A stretch of 64,000 nt of DNA, taken from positions 236,149,622-236,213,621 of the forward strand of contig OU015490.1 of NCBI GenBank assembly GCA_907164885.2. Direction: 5' to 3'. The position numbers and the translations under genes were made by a program. The DNA is from Dolomedes plantarius (Eukaryota; Arthropoda; Arachnida; Araneae; Dolomedidae). Below the pieces are notes generated by a model. The model was not told the origin of the DNA and did no database searches. It saw only the letters and a program-made list of their open reading frames with translations. Shown piece by piece: positions 21,928-34,463 of this stretch. Each line of letters opens with the position of its first letter. Position 1 is the stretch's first letter.

Positions 21928-22283
21928 TGTAGTGATGATGGAGTGTTTCCACTACCTGCAAGTACAATTCTAGAAGGTCTCCAACTGGCCAATAAACTTG
22001 AAAATCATTTTCTTACAAATGATGACAATGTCGAACGGGCTGTGCAATTCCAACGTGATTTAAAAGTGATTATGGCCCGTTATGAAGAATCATATAAAGA
22101 ACCAACAAAAACAAGATCACAACGTCTGATAAAGGAATTCGTATTCAAAACAAGAATTTTATTTTATTCTAGATAACACTTGTAGATATATCGCCATTAA
22201 ATATTTCCAGTGACGAGAGTGATTTTGCGCCTCCGAAAAACAGAAAACGGGCATGGTTATTGTCTAGTAGTGATACTGAATGA
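21928..22283 (+). pseudogene. C-terminal coding fragment of unknown protein, possibly a pogo/Tigger-type transposase tail
   Basis: After an in-frame TAG (21925-21927) the frame reads CSDDGVFPLPASTILEGLQ, ANKLENHFLTNDDNVERAVQ and RYEESYKEPTKTRSQR. It would continue, if 22141-22172 is skipped, into DISPLNISSDESDF, KNRKRA (NLS-like) and the terminal LLSSSDTE before TGA at 22281-22283. The skipped 32 nt begin GT and end CTAG, so they look like an intron but are shorter than expected; an indel is the alternative. The pattern of hydrophobics and an acidic Ser-rich end resembles C-termini of CENP-B/Tigger-like proteins only loosely. Confidence 0.4.
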
Positions 22284-23039
22284 TTGTTATATGTATGTAC
22301 GTATAAATAAATTCAACTTATTTTTAACCACTTGCAACTGCCACGCTTTTTCAGTTTAAAAAATAACCCTATAACATAATTAAAATAAGATTTGTGGATT
22401 TAATCTTACATACTTATTCAAGTTTACTCGATTGTATCCAAATTACATATGAATATAATTTTTTTATTATTTAAGTATATTTAGGTGGAACCTACTCCAA
22501 TTTTTATAAGTTCACTATATCTTTTTTACACTTTTTTTTTACAGCAGTCTCTGGAACGTATCCCACGTACAAAAAGAGAATCGAGTGTACGCACTTTCCT
22601 CACTGTTAAGATTTTATCCGCGGTCATACAATCTTTTGGCAATTGTCCTCAAGAAAGCTCTAAACACTACAAAAAGGTAGTAATAGCGCAAAACGGCGAA
22701 AAGATTTCCGAAGTACAAAAGTAATAGTCGTAAAAATTGTAAATAACAATAATAAATGCAAAAATGTATAACAGAATCAGGATTACGCAAATTTTAAATT
22801 GATAATTTTATAGAAAAAACTCAAAAAATATTTAAAGTATTTTTTGAAAGAAAAGCCGATTGAAAACGTGCTTAGGAACTTTAAAGTCTGAAAGAAAAAG
22901 CAGTAGGTTGCCTGGAAGGATTTTATTGGCGAATTAGGTGAGGGCAGGAACGCATTCCTCAGAATGGCTTAGTAAAGAAAAAAATCAGATTAAAATATAT
23001 ACCTTTTTTTTTTCCTTTAAAATCTAATGTTAGGTACAC
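22284..23039. other. Spacer, nothing recognised
   Basis: An open stretch at 22485-22724 has no family resemblance; the rest is AT-rich. Confidence 0.35.
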
Positions 23040-23043
23040 TTAA

Positions 23044-23470
23044 AGCTTCTGTGTACTATTGGATTTCGCTACCCTATTGGATTCGCTCACCTCAATGTTA
23101 ACGTACGGAGAAAATGCGTCTAAGGATTGCCGACTTGGATTTCAAGATTTTTTTTTTATTGTACTCGTAATAGGGAAAGCAATTTTAAATCTTAGGGCAT
23201 TTTTCGTTTTTTTTAAAAAATGTAAATATTTTAAATTTAAATTATTCGGGGAAAAGTTCTGGTATAGTGTGTTTTAAACGCTCATCAATTCCTTCGGTGG
23301 GCTAAATTTATAAAATGAATCCTGTTGGAAGGTCCAGAAATTATCAGGCTATCTGAAAATACCATTTTTATTGGATTATCAGCATTTATGTATTTGTAAA
23401 TAACAGACAAATTTTATTCGTAGGTCAACATTGAGGTGTACGAATCCAATAGGGGTAGTACACAACAGCC
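23044..23470. mobile_element. TTAA-flanked MITE, copy 1
   Basis: Inverted ends AGCTTCTGTGTACTA and (inverted) GGCTGTTGTGTACTA, continuing into ATTGGATTCG and CACCTCAATGTTAAC on both arms. TTAA lies on each side (23040-23043, 23471-23474), as for piggyBac or Kolobok insertions. Length is 427 bp. It is homologous to 52679-53099. Confidence 0.8.
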
Positions 23471-23474
23471 TTAA

Positions 23475-24296
23475 GTTTAAAAAAAAAATGCTTTCCTTTG
23501 GCATAACAAAATTTCACTGCACTAGATGAATGAAAAATTTGTTTTAAAAAATATGAAGTGCTAAACATTTGTTCATGTTAATTTTCAAACAAACATTGTC
23601 AAAGCCATAAAAATAGCTTCATCTTAGTGAGTATACAGGGTAGTTTTCTATGTTACATTTCGGTGTGTTAGACACACAAAGACCTTTCTCAATGCGAAAG
23701 TATTTATTGCACAATTGAGTAACTTACATTTCAATACAATGAGATGAACAATAATATGGCACTATAAATCAGCAGACAACATTATACAAGTTATCCTTTT
23801 ATTATCATGTGACTACTTGGTCCCCCAGTAGCAATTACTTCAATAAAAAAATTCTTATAACCCCTTAATCATATAAAAGTTAAACTCTCCAGCACCTTTA
23901 AAAACCAGACCATTACTAACAGATAAATGATGGTGATTTCAACAACAATTTGTAATAAACAGGTAAACATACTAAACAAATACCTAAGTTGTTTCTGGAA
24001 AATTTAACAAAATATGAATGATTGACAGCATATAACATTTTAACATACACGGTTTGTGGCATTATCACTCTTGTATGAAATATCTTATAGAAAAGTTTCC
24101 TACCCTACAAAAAAGCACCACCGATAAACATGATAAAATTTTATAATATGTGAAAGCTATTGGATGTATTGTTACTAATTCCACCTATACATATTCAGGA
24201 AAAAATATTAGAAATATTTTCATAGCTTTACTTGATGTCCCAGTTCAAAGCAAAAAACCTAATAATTAATATAGATATATATATGTATATATATAT
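23475..24296. other. AT-rich non-coding, nothing recognised
   Basis: No recognised feature. AATAAA-type signals exist on the minus strand (for example near 23704) and could serve the SNX13 transcript if its 3' UTR reaches this far. Confidence 0.3.
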
Positions 24297-24548
24297 GGGG
24301 TGCCCGGTATAAAGGGCTTAAGTAAAAAACAGTGATTTAAATATACCAAGTTATTGGTTTTTATACCAATTGCAGAACAATAATTTCGACTTGAGTCTTT
24401 TGTACAAAGAAATGCACCTTTGTATACAAAATTGATAGACTTAAGCCTTTTATACAAGTCAAAAGATTTTTGTTTTTTTTTAATCAATACTAACAAATAT
24501 CGAAAAATCACTTTTTTTGACTTAAGCCCTTTATACCAGGCACCACAG
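24297..24548. mobile_element. Short inverted-repeat element (MITE)
   Basis: GGTGCCCGGTATAAAGGGCT on the left and AGCCCTTTATACCAGGCACC on the right form inverted ends of about 28 bp, with ACTTAAGCC-like sequence repeated inside. The target duplication is unclear because both flanks are TA microsatellite. Confidence 0.75.
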
Positions 24549-26611
24549 ATATATATATAATGGTGAAGCATAACTCAACAAATCAGGTGCTGTTAATTAT
24601 TTTTTTTAGTCTCTAAAATAATGGATGACTTCTGTATTAAGGTTTTGTATACAGCAACAGAATGAAATTATATGAAAAACCAAGAAAATGCATGTGAATA
24701 ATACATGTGATAGCCCAAAAGTTAGGAAGGACCAATACAAATTTAAAAAAGTAAAAGTTCAGAAAAGGTAATTTTCTTAACAATAAACTATATACACATA
24801 CATTATTATTAGAAATTAATGTAAAGGTTCATAATCTATTTTCTTTAATTCCTCAGCACTTTAATGATTCATGTTTAGTAACTAACCCTTTGCAGCAGTA
24901 TGTATGGTATATCAGCCACCAAAGCACTTTTACCATCCTGGTTCTATGTCCACTAACAGCCATCAATACAAAAGCGTATATTGCAATTTATTATTAATGT
25001 ACATTCTATGAAAATTAATTCCAACCAGCATAGCATCTGTGTATAAACTAAATACAACTGCAAAGGGTTAATGCTTAAAAAGTAAAAAAGAAAGTTTTTG
25101 AAAATACTTGCAAAAGAAATCTGTGAATAACAATAAATGAAAAATTTTAAAGCTTCTGCCCGAGTTTATAAATTTGAGTCATATTAAAAAAAAAGAAGAT
25201 TAATAGTTTAAACAAATGCATAAATAACAAACTATATATTAAGTTATCACACAGTAAAACTAAATTTTTTTATAAAAACATCTAAATATGGCATTACATA
25301 AAAATTTGTTTTTGCAAAACTAAATTAACAATCAGATGTGCAAGGCAGGTTCATTTAAAAATTATTTTGATGAAAATTTATTACCATTTAGGAATTTGAT
25401 TTACAGAATACATTATAAGACAATAGGTCATAATGGAAAGCTTCTTACATTAAAATGAAATAAGAATCAAAGCATCTAAAGGAATGGATATCAAAATCTG
25501 TTATATGCTGAGAAAAGTTTTTTTTTTTTTTTTAATGAGATAAACTATATTCAAAATTTATTTTCACAAACATCCTTCACTAAACCATACATGCAATAAA
25601 TATTTAATTTTAAAATTAGGATTCAGACTATTTTAAAATTAAGATTAGATATATAAGATTTAAGAATTATTGTTCCAAAATTCCCTTAATAGTTATATAT
25701 GAATCAGTATATTTAAGCTATCATCTTCTGACTGTAACACATTTCAATAAGTTAAAAATATATTTATACATACATTAACAAATGTAAATATTGGTTCACC
25801 ATAGAGTTATTCTTAAAATACAGGTAACTTAAAACTTTTTATTAATCCATAATTTCTTGTTTTTAGTAGACATTAAAAAAGCATTTTGATAATTTATTCA
25901 GATAACAAAAAAGTGTTGGTAGAAATCACAGATATTTATTACAAGATGCAATACATATATTTTTTACATCATTTTTACAAAGTAATAATAGAAATAATTT
26001 TTTCATAAAAATTAAGTAATTGTTGAGATTAATATATTATAACTTACATGTTGATTATACATGTTGATTAAACTTAAAGAATAACAATTTAAAACAACAA
26101 ATAACATTTAACTACATCTGAAATATATTTGTCACAAAATTATAACAATTTTGGTTGACATAAATTGCTAACACAGTTTGCTTTCTCTGATTTTTCCAGA
26201 AAAGTCACTCAACCTAGTAATCAAATGTTTCTAGATCCATAACTAGTTTTAAGTAAGTAACAGTGACTGTTGTACTACAGCCTGTATATAAAAGTCTTTT
26301 GGGAGAATATACTAAAAGACTCTTTGATATGGAAATCGGAATGTGAAAAGTATACTCTTAAATCATGTACACAGATATCTCCTTACTCTTTGGGGACAGC
26401 TGGCATGCATCCACATCCAAAACGAATACAGATACAGGTCAACCATTTCCAATAAATTAATCAAACAAACCTGGTTAATAATTTAATAATCAATTATATA
26501 CTCATAAAAATTAATATTGTGTAACACAAAGAAAACAAAACAGTTAATAACATAAACAATAATTATCCTGCTAATTACTGCTAAAGAAATGTGCATATAT
26601 ATATACATATA
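24549..26611. other. AT-rich non-coding, possible SNX13 3' UTR or intergenic
   Basis: No open frame of note and no repeat ends recognised. It is noticeably free of the GC-richer SINE and hAT ends common elsewhere in the window. Confidence 0.35.
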
Positions 26612-27208
26612 CTAGCAAACCCAACAGACGTTGTGCTGTTCAAACATTGTAAATCCAAAAATCATAAAATTTTAATAAACTATAAATTGTTTGATGAAAA
26701 AATATGTAAAAAAAATTTATTTTTAAAAAAACCTTACACCACCACATGTACAGTTATCACAACTCGACCTATCTTAAAATTAGCAAGAATGTGGACAAAA
26801 TTTCATTAATATGGCTATTAGTATGACTAATCAATGAGCTGTTCAATACTTCATAAGTTGCATAGAATCAAATGAGAATTGACAATTTAAATTTGTAGGT
26901 TAAGTTAATTGTTATTCAATGCATGTGTATACAGCATTAAAATTCATGAAAATAAAAAAAAATTCTTAAACACGATTGCAGTGCTGCCTACCGGATCTAA
27001 TTGTGCGCCTAAACTAACCAAAGATCAACAACAACACATAAATAAATTAATTAAAAAAACATTTTCTATCGGATCAAATTGTGAATCTAAACCATTCTCG
27101 AATCAACTTAATCACACACACAAAATTTCATTAAAATCAGTCCAGCCGTTTAGGAGGAGTTCAGTGACATACACACGGACAGAAGAAATATATATATATA
27201 TATAAAGA
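26612..27208 (-). mobile_element. Helitron-like non-autonomous element D
   Basis: On the minus strand it starts TCTTTATATATA (27208), passes CTTCTGTCCGTGTGTATG, and ends GTTGGGTTTGCTAG (26612). It is bounded by A before and T after, as Helitrons insert between A and T and show TC..CTAG ends. This start/end pair is a type I know from arthropod genomes. Confidence 0.6.
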
Positions 27209-27304
27209 TGCAGACTTCTTTAGCAGTAATGATTTTATATATAAATATATATATATACATATATATGGATAGTTTCAGACATAAATTTAGTGGTCCTTCT
27301 AGAC

Positions 27305-27776
27305 CAGTGGTTCTTAACCTCTGGTCAACAATCCCTGAATCTGAAAATAAGCTCTTGCACCCCCTTGAAAAATGTGTTACTATTTTTTATTTAGGAAAAG
27401 ACATTTATTGCAAGATAATTTGTTTATTGCATAAAAAATTAATACATTTACAATACATACTACATTATTGCATATAAAACAATATCTACATTTTTAATGG
27501 CTAGTTGTTTGTTCACAATTATCTCATTTATACTCAAGTACACTGACGCATGCGCTTAAAAGTACAAATATTTCTGTTTTACAACACGGTTAGGAGAGAG
27601 TAGAGGTAGTGTTTGTGCGGTTTCAGCCATAGTAGTGGGGGAGAAGAGAATAGGGCATGTTTCTCATAAGTGGTTAGGTGGTAATTTTTATTAAAAATTT
27701 AGAACCTTCTCTTGCACCCCTAGAAATGCTCTCTTGTACCCCCAGGGGTGCCCACACTCCCAGTTAAGAACCACTG
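27305..27776. mobile_element. hAT-type MITE
   Basis: Ends CAGTGGTTCTTAACC and (inverted) CAGTGGTTCTTAACTGGG, with 8-bp flanks TTCTAGAC and TTTTAGAC (7 of 8 match). It is 472 bp and non-coding. It belongs to the same end-family as the element at 44085-44768. Confidence 0.85.
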
Positions 27777-27784
27777 TTTTAGAC

Positions 27785-29332
27785 CCTTCAGTTTTTATTA
27801 AATATGGCCAAACAAATTTTAGGAGACCCAAAAAATTCTCAAAACATCGGATAAACTTTTTTAACATTAGGTTTCAAATTTCCCACACTGCAAAATAAGA
27901 AGCATTATTTCAAAAGGATTCCAAAGTGAACAAAAAATTTATCTTCCTGACAAAAAGAAATATGAATTGAAAAATCAACGAGACACATACTATAATTTTA
28001 GAGTTTCTCCAGAACTGAACAAAACCATAACATTTTGGTTGCCCGTATAAATATTTTATACAGGACCGACCAAATGATAAAACAGGATTGAATTTCAGGA
28101 TGAACCTTATGTAGTTTGATAAAAACAAAATATATATGTTTTAAATTATGTCTTTTTTTTTTTTGACATGGTGTTGTAATCCACAGACACACATATAGAC
28201 AGATTGAGATAGATAGATAAATGAATATAATACGCATAAAAATTAAATGGAGTCAACAATTTTGAAGGATAAAACAAAACAAAAATTTATATTAAGATCA
28301 TCAAGATTCAAAAGAGATTATTTCATTAAATTACAAAAGTACCTATTAAATTGATTATTTTATTTATAAAAAAATATTTCACTATCACATTACATTAAAA
28401 ATTTTTAAAATATGATTATTCTTCAATATTTTAATAAAGAATGCTAAAAGCTCACAAAAACAAATAAAAAAGTCAACTACAGTATCTTAACAATGGAAAT
28501 TAGAAAGCATAAACACAAAGATAAATCAAAGAAATTAAATTACAAACATCAATATAACACAACATATTCTTAAAGCTTAAATAAAAGGAACAGGCCAACT
28601 CTGTATGCTCAGCAAGATAAATTAAAAAAATAAACTAAAATTTGTTCATTTTTAAAATTATTTAAACAGGAGACTATCATTACATAAATATAACACCACA
28701 GGTATAAAAAATTGTAAGGAATGCTAAATTTTTCAGATCAGTAAGTAATAAGTATTTGGTAAATGCAACACTGTTTCTATATAAATACATGTAAAAAAAA
28801 TTAATGATCACTAAATTTAGCACTTAAATAATGTATAGTTTCATACCAAATTTCTTCATTTATTATAAACCAGTCACCAGTTTTCATGTTGAATAAATTC
28901 ATAATTTAAACTACTAAAGTTATGATACAATGGTAGGCAATTAACATATGTGGAGAAGAATAATCACACTAATTGGTACAAAAAAGTCTTTGCTAACTGA
29001 GCTAAACCAGTGTAGATAAATATACTCTAACAAATAGATTAATTAGTAAAGATATAAATTAACTAATTAAAAGAAGAAATAACTTTTAAAATCAATAATA
29101 TTGAAAGATATTAATGTATTTTCAGCTCCTTTTCATGACTACCAAGTTTTCAAAACCAAAATTGTAAATTAATCCATTACACTGTAATAACTCTTAGCCA
29201 GCAATAACAATGGGTGACAACACACATCTTAAGTGTAAAACTAATTGTGTTAAGAGAATAATTTTTATCACAGAAGTGTTTTCAAAGAGTGCTTAATTTA
29301 CAATACCTTTTGTGCTAATATAATCTACCCCC
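27785..29332. other. AT-rich non-coding
   Basis: No features recognised. The plus strand looks richer in A than T over long stretches, for example around 28500-28620. Confidence 0.35.
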
Positions 29333-29690
29333 CCAAGTAACTACCACCATTTTGTTAACACAGGCAACTGAAATTAAGTATCTGAGTAAAGATTACATAG
29401 CCCACTTTAAGTAACTATATCCATAGTGATACATAGCCTGTTTTGAGTAACCATCACTATAATGACAACATATTCTACTTATAGTAACCATCTCCTCAGT
29501 GATACCACAGTCAGCTTCAGTACCCAACTCCATGTTGTTAATATAATATGCTTTGAGGAACCATCTCCATAGAATTCTTATAATCTGCTTAAAATAACCA
29601 CCACCTTCTTATTAATACAGTCTGTTTCAAGTAAACACCATCATATTAACACAGCCTGCCTTGAATAACCACCTCACACAAATGGATACA
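29333..29690. repeat. Degenerate minisatellite, ~36-37 bp unit, about 10 copies
   Basis: Units approximate AGTAACCATCTCCATA followed by a variable middle and a CAGCCTGCTT-like end. Examples start near 29417, 29449, 29485, 29521, 29558, 29594 and 29630. Divergence between units is high, so the array is old. Confidence 0.7.
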
Positions 29691-31189
29691 CACAGGTTCA
29701 ATAACTTTATATCTCAAAGTTAACAATCTTTCACAAAGACCTAGGAATGCTGAGCCTCATCACTTTTATCCAGATCATCTACACAAGAAAGACCAGTATA
29801 CATGTAAACTGAACAGTATAGTGGGGAAAAAACATCATCAGAAACTAAATATCCGCAGAAAATCACTTAAACAGGAAGAGAGTGGTCAAAGCTAGAACAC
29901 CAAAATTTAATAAAATACTCACTGTAGTCCTATCTGCAGAAGAGGAATGGTGACCAGATATTCATTGTGACCTTTGGATAGGTTAATCTTTATGAAATTT
30001 CATCTATTTCTAACAAACATGAAAACAATTAAAGTATCTCAACTTGTTAATTTATTTTCCCTTAAACTAAACATATAATTATAAAATATTTAAATAAAAG
30101 ACACATAATGAAACGCTGCAAGATATTTCATAAATATTGTATGGTAAACACCCCATGTGTATTAAGAAAGATTAATTTTTCATTCCTTGTGTGTATTTGA
30201 AGAATGGAAGTTACATAAATAGCTACTTAACCTATCTGTATCATTAGCACATATATAAACTCAATCTAGTAACAGAAAAAAATTTAACAGCTGTTTGGAT
30301 GTAAATGGGTTAAACATGCTTCAAAGTATAATTTATTATTTTAAGATTTCTTAGGAATTATCCCCTTATCTCTGAGGAACACTCTTCTTCAGAATTTTAC
30401 ATTAATATCTATATAAATGAACTATTTCCTTAATGAATATGCTTCATACAAGTTTCATTAATAAATCAAACTTAAAATACCTTAAACTTTTTTACCTACA
30501 TATGAAATAACACGTACAACATAAAATTTTATTTCAAACACATTTTATAAATTTTTTCTTCGAAATTTTTATGAAAAATCTATTTCTCAATTTACTAAAA
30601 TGATATGTATCTTTCATTAAAATTACAATGATAAATTCAAGAAATTAGTCAACAATTATTTTTTTTTTATCACAGACCAAAAATGTAACTATACACAAGC
30701 ACACACACAAACAGATAAAGCGTAAAAGTAAATCTTCAGAAAAACAGCAAACAATTTTCTAAATTTGAACATGAAACAAACATACAGTTAACACAATTGA
30801 AGAGCACACAATAACTGGTGACAGCTGCACATGTAATTGGTAACAAATATTTAAATGTTTAAGATTAATGAATTAGTGATACTTTTTAAACAGTAACATT
30901 TTAAATACAAAGGGATTTTTTTTTTTGATAAATAAAAATAATTATAATAATTTTTAAAAAGTATTACATCAACACACAGTCTATACAATGTTTTCAAAAT
31001 AAATTAATAGACAAAAAGGCTAAGAAAATTGTGACTAATGGCATATAGTTATCATAACTTAACCCTGTTATCACGTTAACTTTTTCACAGAGAAAAAAAA
31101 AAATTATAAAGTTAGTGCCAAGTGTGTATGTATATATATATATATATATGTACGTAGATATATACACACATATACACGATATATATATA
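29691..31189. other. AT-rich non-coding
   Basis: Nothing recognised beyond poly-T/A runs and a TA microsatellite near 31130-31150. Confidence 0.35.
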
Positions 31190-31452
31190 CAGGGCTCGAT
31201 TTGAAGCAGAATGTGCCAGAATGGTGTTCCGGTACCTCTCTTTAGGAAAAATAAATTACTATATTTAAAAACATTTATTTAATCAATTTTATTACTTTAC
31301 TACAACACATTTTTATACTTGTTTTGCAAAATAAAATTTGGAAATAAATAAAATGTTCAAGTTTTTGTATAACCAAAGACCTTTTTTTTCAGACCAATAT
31401 TTTAGAAGAAGGTTACAGTTCCGGCATCTCTATTTCTAGAAATCGAGCATTG
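31190..31452. mobile_element. Short hAT-type MITE, copy 1
   Basis: Starts CAGGGCTCGATTTGAAGCAG and ends TTTCTAGAAATCGAGCATTG. Its arms match, inverted, the copy at 57258-57522 (CAGGACTCAATTTGAGGC; CAGTGCTGGATTTCTAGAAA). The flanks are TATATATA/TATATGTA, so an 8-bp duplication is plausible but not provable. Confidence 0.75.
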
Positions 31453-33321
31453 TATATGTATGTATATATACATACACACACACAAGGTTCTTTTAAATGA
31501 AGTTGACAAGTAGGGTTTGACTGATATTTACAATTTCTTGCACTTTATCAACTAGGTGCCAAAATTTTGATTTTTTCAAAAACACTGCATACATAAAAAT
31601 TAGATAAAGAAATATGGGCAGTTTTAAAATTTAAAAGAAATTGAAAGATACAAAAAGCTAAATTTCCAACAAACTATTGATTCCCCATCATAATATCTTT
31701 TAAAATACTATTTCACTTGTTTAATACAGTGAAATGGACTGAGCAACAAAATCTTTAAATATTTATTAATAACATGGAGTGAAGGGGGCATACTCAAATA
31801 AAATACTTCTTAATATAATCCACAATAATGACAGCAGTACCTGCAATAAGTTTAGGGAAGTATTCTACCCATTAATCCCAAAAGATATCTGTGATAAAGC
31901 TTTTAATATGAATACTGCAGAGCATTGTACACATGTTAATTATTTCCCTTTAATTTTTTTTTTTTTAAAGAGAGAGACTGGAAAATTTTCAACTTGATTA
32001 TATATTTAGGGAATAGGAATTTTTTTTTTTTTTTTTTGAAAGCTCTTTTGAATATATTGATACAAAAATTACTTTTATACATTTTCATGAATATTTATAC
32101 TGAAATAGCTATTTACGGTAAGCAGAGTTTTGAACTCAGTTTGAAATTTCAAAAAATCCTCTAAATTTTTTTATCTTTATCTGCCAGTTAGAAAGATGAT
32201 TAAATATTTTTTATCAATAACTAACAACACAAACAGACATGATTTTAAAATCTAACACAAGAACATGATTCTCCATTTTTTTTAAATCCGTAAAATGAAC
32301 AAATTGTATGTAATCTGCAAAACATCTCCATTTATACATTGAAACCTCTCAAGTAAAAATCCTTACTTTGAAGATATGTTTTTACTGAAAAATTATATTC
32401 ATAAATGATATTAATAACAACTAAATGTTTAATTAACCTTTTACGAACATATAATTATCTAAATCAGAATCTAAACCGTGGAAAATTTTAAACTATAAAT
32501 GGTATTTTACACACAATTTAATAATTTAGTTTTAAATAATCAACCAAAACACAAAAACCAAAGAAAGTTACTACTCCATAGCAGCCAACATTGAGTTATG
32601 TAAATATAGAGATTTTACATGACAATTACAGATTCTATACCTAAACTCCAAAATCTCTCTATTGAAAAATTGCAAATTTTACAGAAGAGCCAAAAAATAT
32701 TCTAACAAATAAAACAGCTATAGATAAATACATCACAAATAAGTCACAGCTGTTCATTAAAATGCCTTTAGATTGCTCTTGACACTCTTTATTGAGTTTT
32801 CTTATGAATCAATAGATGGAAGCAGCTGTGGGTTATCATATTCCCACATAAAATGAGAACAGCAAAAAATAACAGTCAAGAGGTTTTGGAGTTTAGTTAT
32901 CGATATTCAAGAATGTGCCAAATTTATACCAACATTTGAAAATTTAAAGCCTGATGATGGAGTTTGATTAGAGGCAGGTAATAAAAAAATATTACAAACT
33001 TAAACTCATCAAAAAGATAATTTAAAGAACAGTTTTCTTAGGCAAGTAAGTTCCTTCTGATTTTATTGACAAGACAAAAAAAAAAACTGTCCTGTATCAA
33101 GTGTAGAATATGTCCAATAATTTATATTTGTTTTATTTTGACAATGATGATATTTACTAATATGCATTACCACCCAGTGAAATGGATTTTATCCTAAATA
33201 TTTAAAAACCTATTGTAATCCTGATTTTTAACATGAATATTTCCATGTTTTGAGGTTGTTTAACCTTTTCCTTATAGGGTGGGACAGCATGTATCCCAAG
33301 AGTACGGGCCCAAGGATGAAT
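31453..33321. other. AT-rich non-coding
   Basis: No coding. Around 33262-33312 the sequence AGGGTGGGACAGCATGTATC matches, inverted, part of the LTR remnant near 6330-6360, so a short LTR fragment may lie here. Confidence 0.35.
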
Positions 33322-33340
33322 TAATATATATATATATATG

Positions 33341-33422
<82 letters not shown>

Positions 33423-33431
33423 TACATACAT
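33322..33431. repeat. (TA)n/(ACAT)n microsatellite
   Basis: Long interrupted TA array ending in ACACACACATACATACAT. Confidence 0.95.
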
Positions 33432-34463
33432 AACCCCCCCTAATGGTTGTTCTTACAGAATGAGGTATGAAATTTCCCGTTCTAAAGAGGGAATTAGAAA
33501 AATGGGCCACATAAACTAAAGGTTAAAATTACAAGTTTTTAATATATATCAATATAATGAATACCCAAGTCAGGCTGAAATGGATTGTATAATCATAAAA
33601 TAATTCTGGAAAGTCATATAGCCTCAAAATTATTATTATTATTATTTTTTTTTTTAGAAAATATTTTCAAGTTTGAAGCTTGTATAATATTACATAAGTT
33701 AGTTTTATAAATTTACATTTCATGATGAGCTACATATATGACTATACCTAAGATAATATTAATCATACTTGAAAGGTTTCAAAATATCAGAGACAAATGC
33801 ACACATGGCAAGTAATACACTAGAATTTACAACATTAGTAAATTTATATCACCTTTTAACTGAATTAAATGTTGTAACACTAACTTATATTAACTTAAGC
33901 AGACAATTGAAATAACTTTGACCTATATTAACTTACTTTCAAAATTATTAAAAAATGAAAAATTGTTTTTAAATCCCCTCTGATCAAAAACACAAATATT
34001 CACGATTTTAATCTGTATTTCTATACAAAACTAAAATAAAACAACATTAATCACAGATATGCCATATAATAAATTCCATTCAGCCTTTTTAAACCCAAAC
34101 AATATAGTATAATACCAGAAAAAACTATAATTTTATATTATTAAACACTAAAATTTTATAATTTTTGTTAAGAATTTCAACAACAGATAATTTTTCATTT
34201 GAAATTAAAATAAATAGATGCCACTTTGCATGAATTGGGAAGGAAAATGCAGATCTAAGGATATTTCTTTCAACTAAAGTAGTTCATTCATATCACAGAA
34301 AGCAGTTTATTTAAAGAAATAAAAATATTAAAGTATAAATAAAACTAGTAAACATTCATTAAATGCAGAAAACCTATAACTTTGGTTCAAGTAGATGAGA
34401 CCTTATACACACAAGAGATTCTGATATACAATATGAAATAGTTATAAATATGTTAAATAAATA
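33432..34463. other. AT-rich non-coding
   Basis: Nothing recognised. Confidence 0.35.

Noticed and set aside
29333..29690. CRISPR-like array
   Set aside because: Units are degenerate and contiguous without unique spacers, and the genome is eukaryotic.
33202..33510. 102-residue minus-strand ORF
   Set aside because: It is mostly a translated TA microsatellite (YIYIYI repeats).
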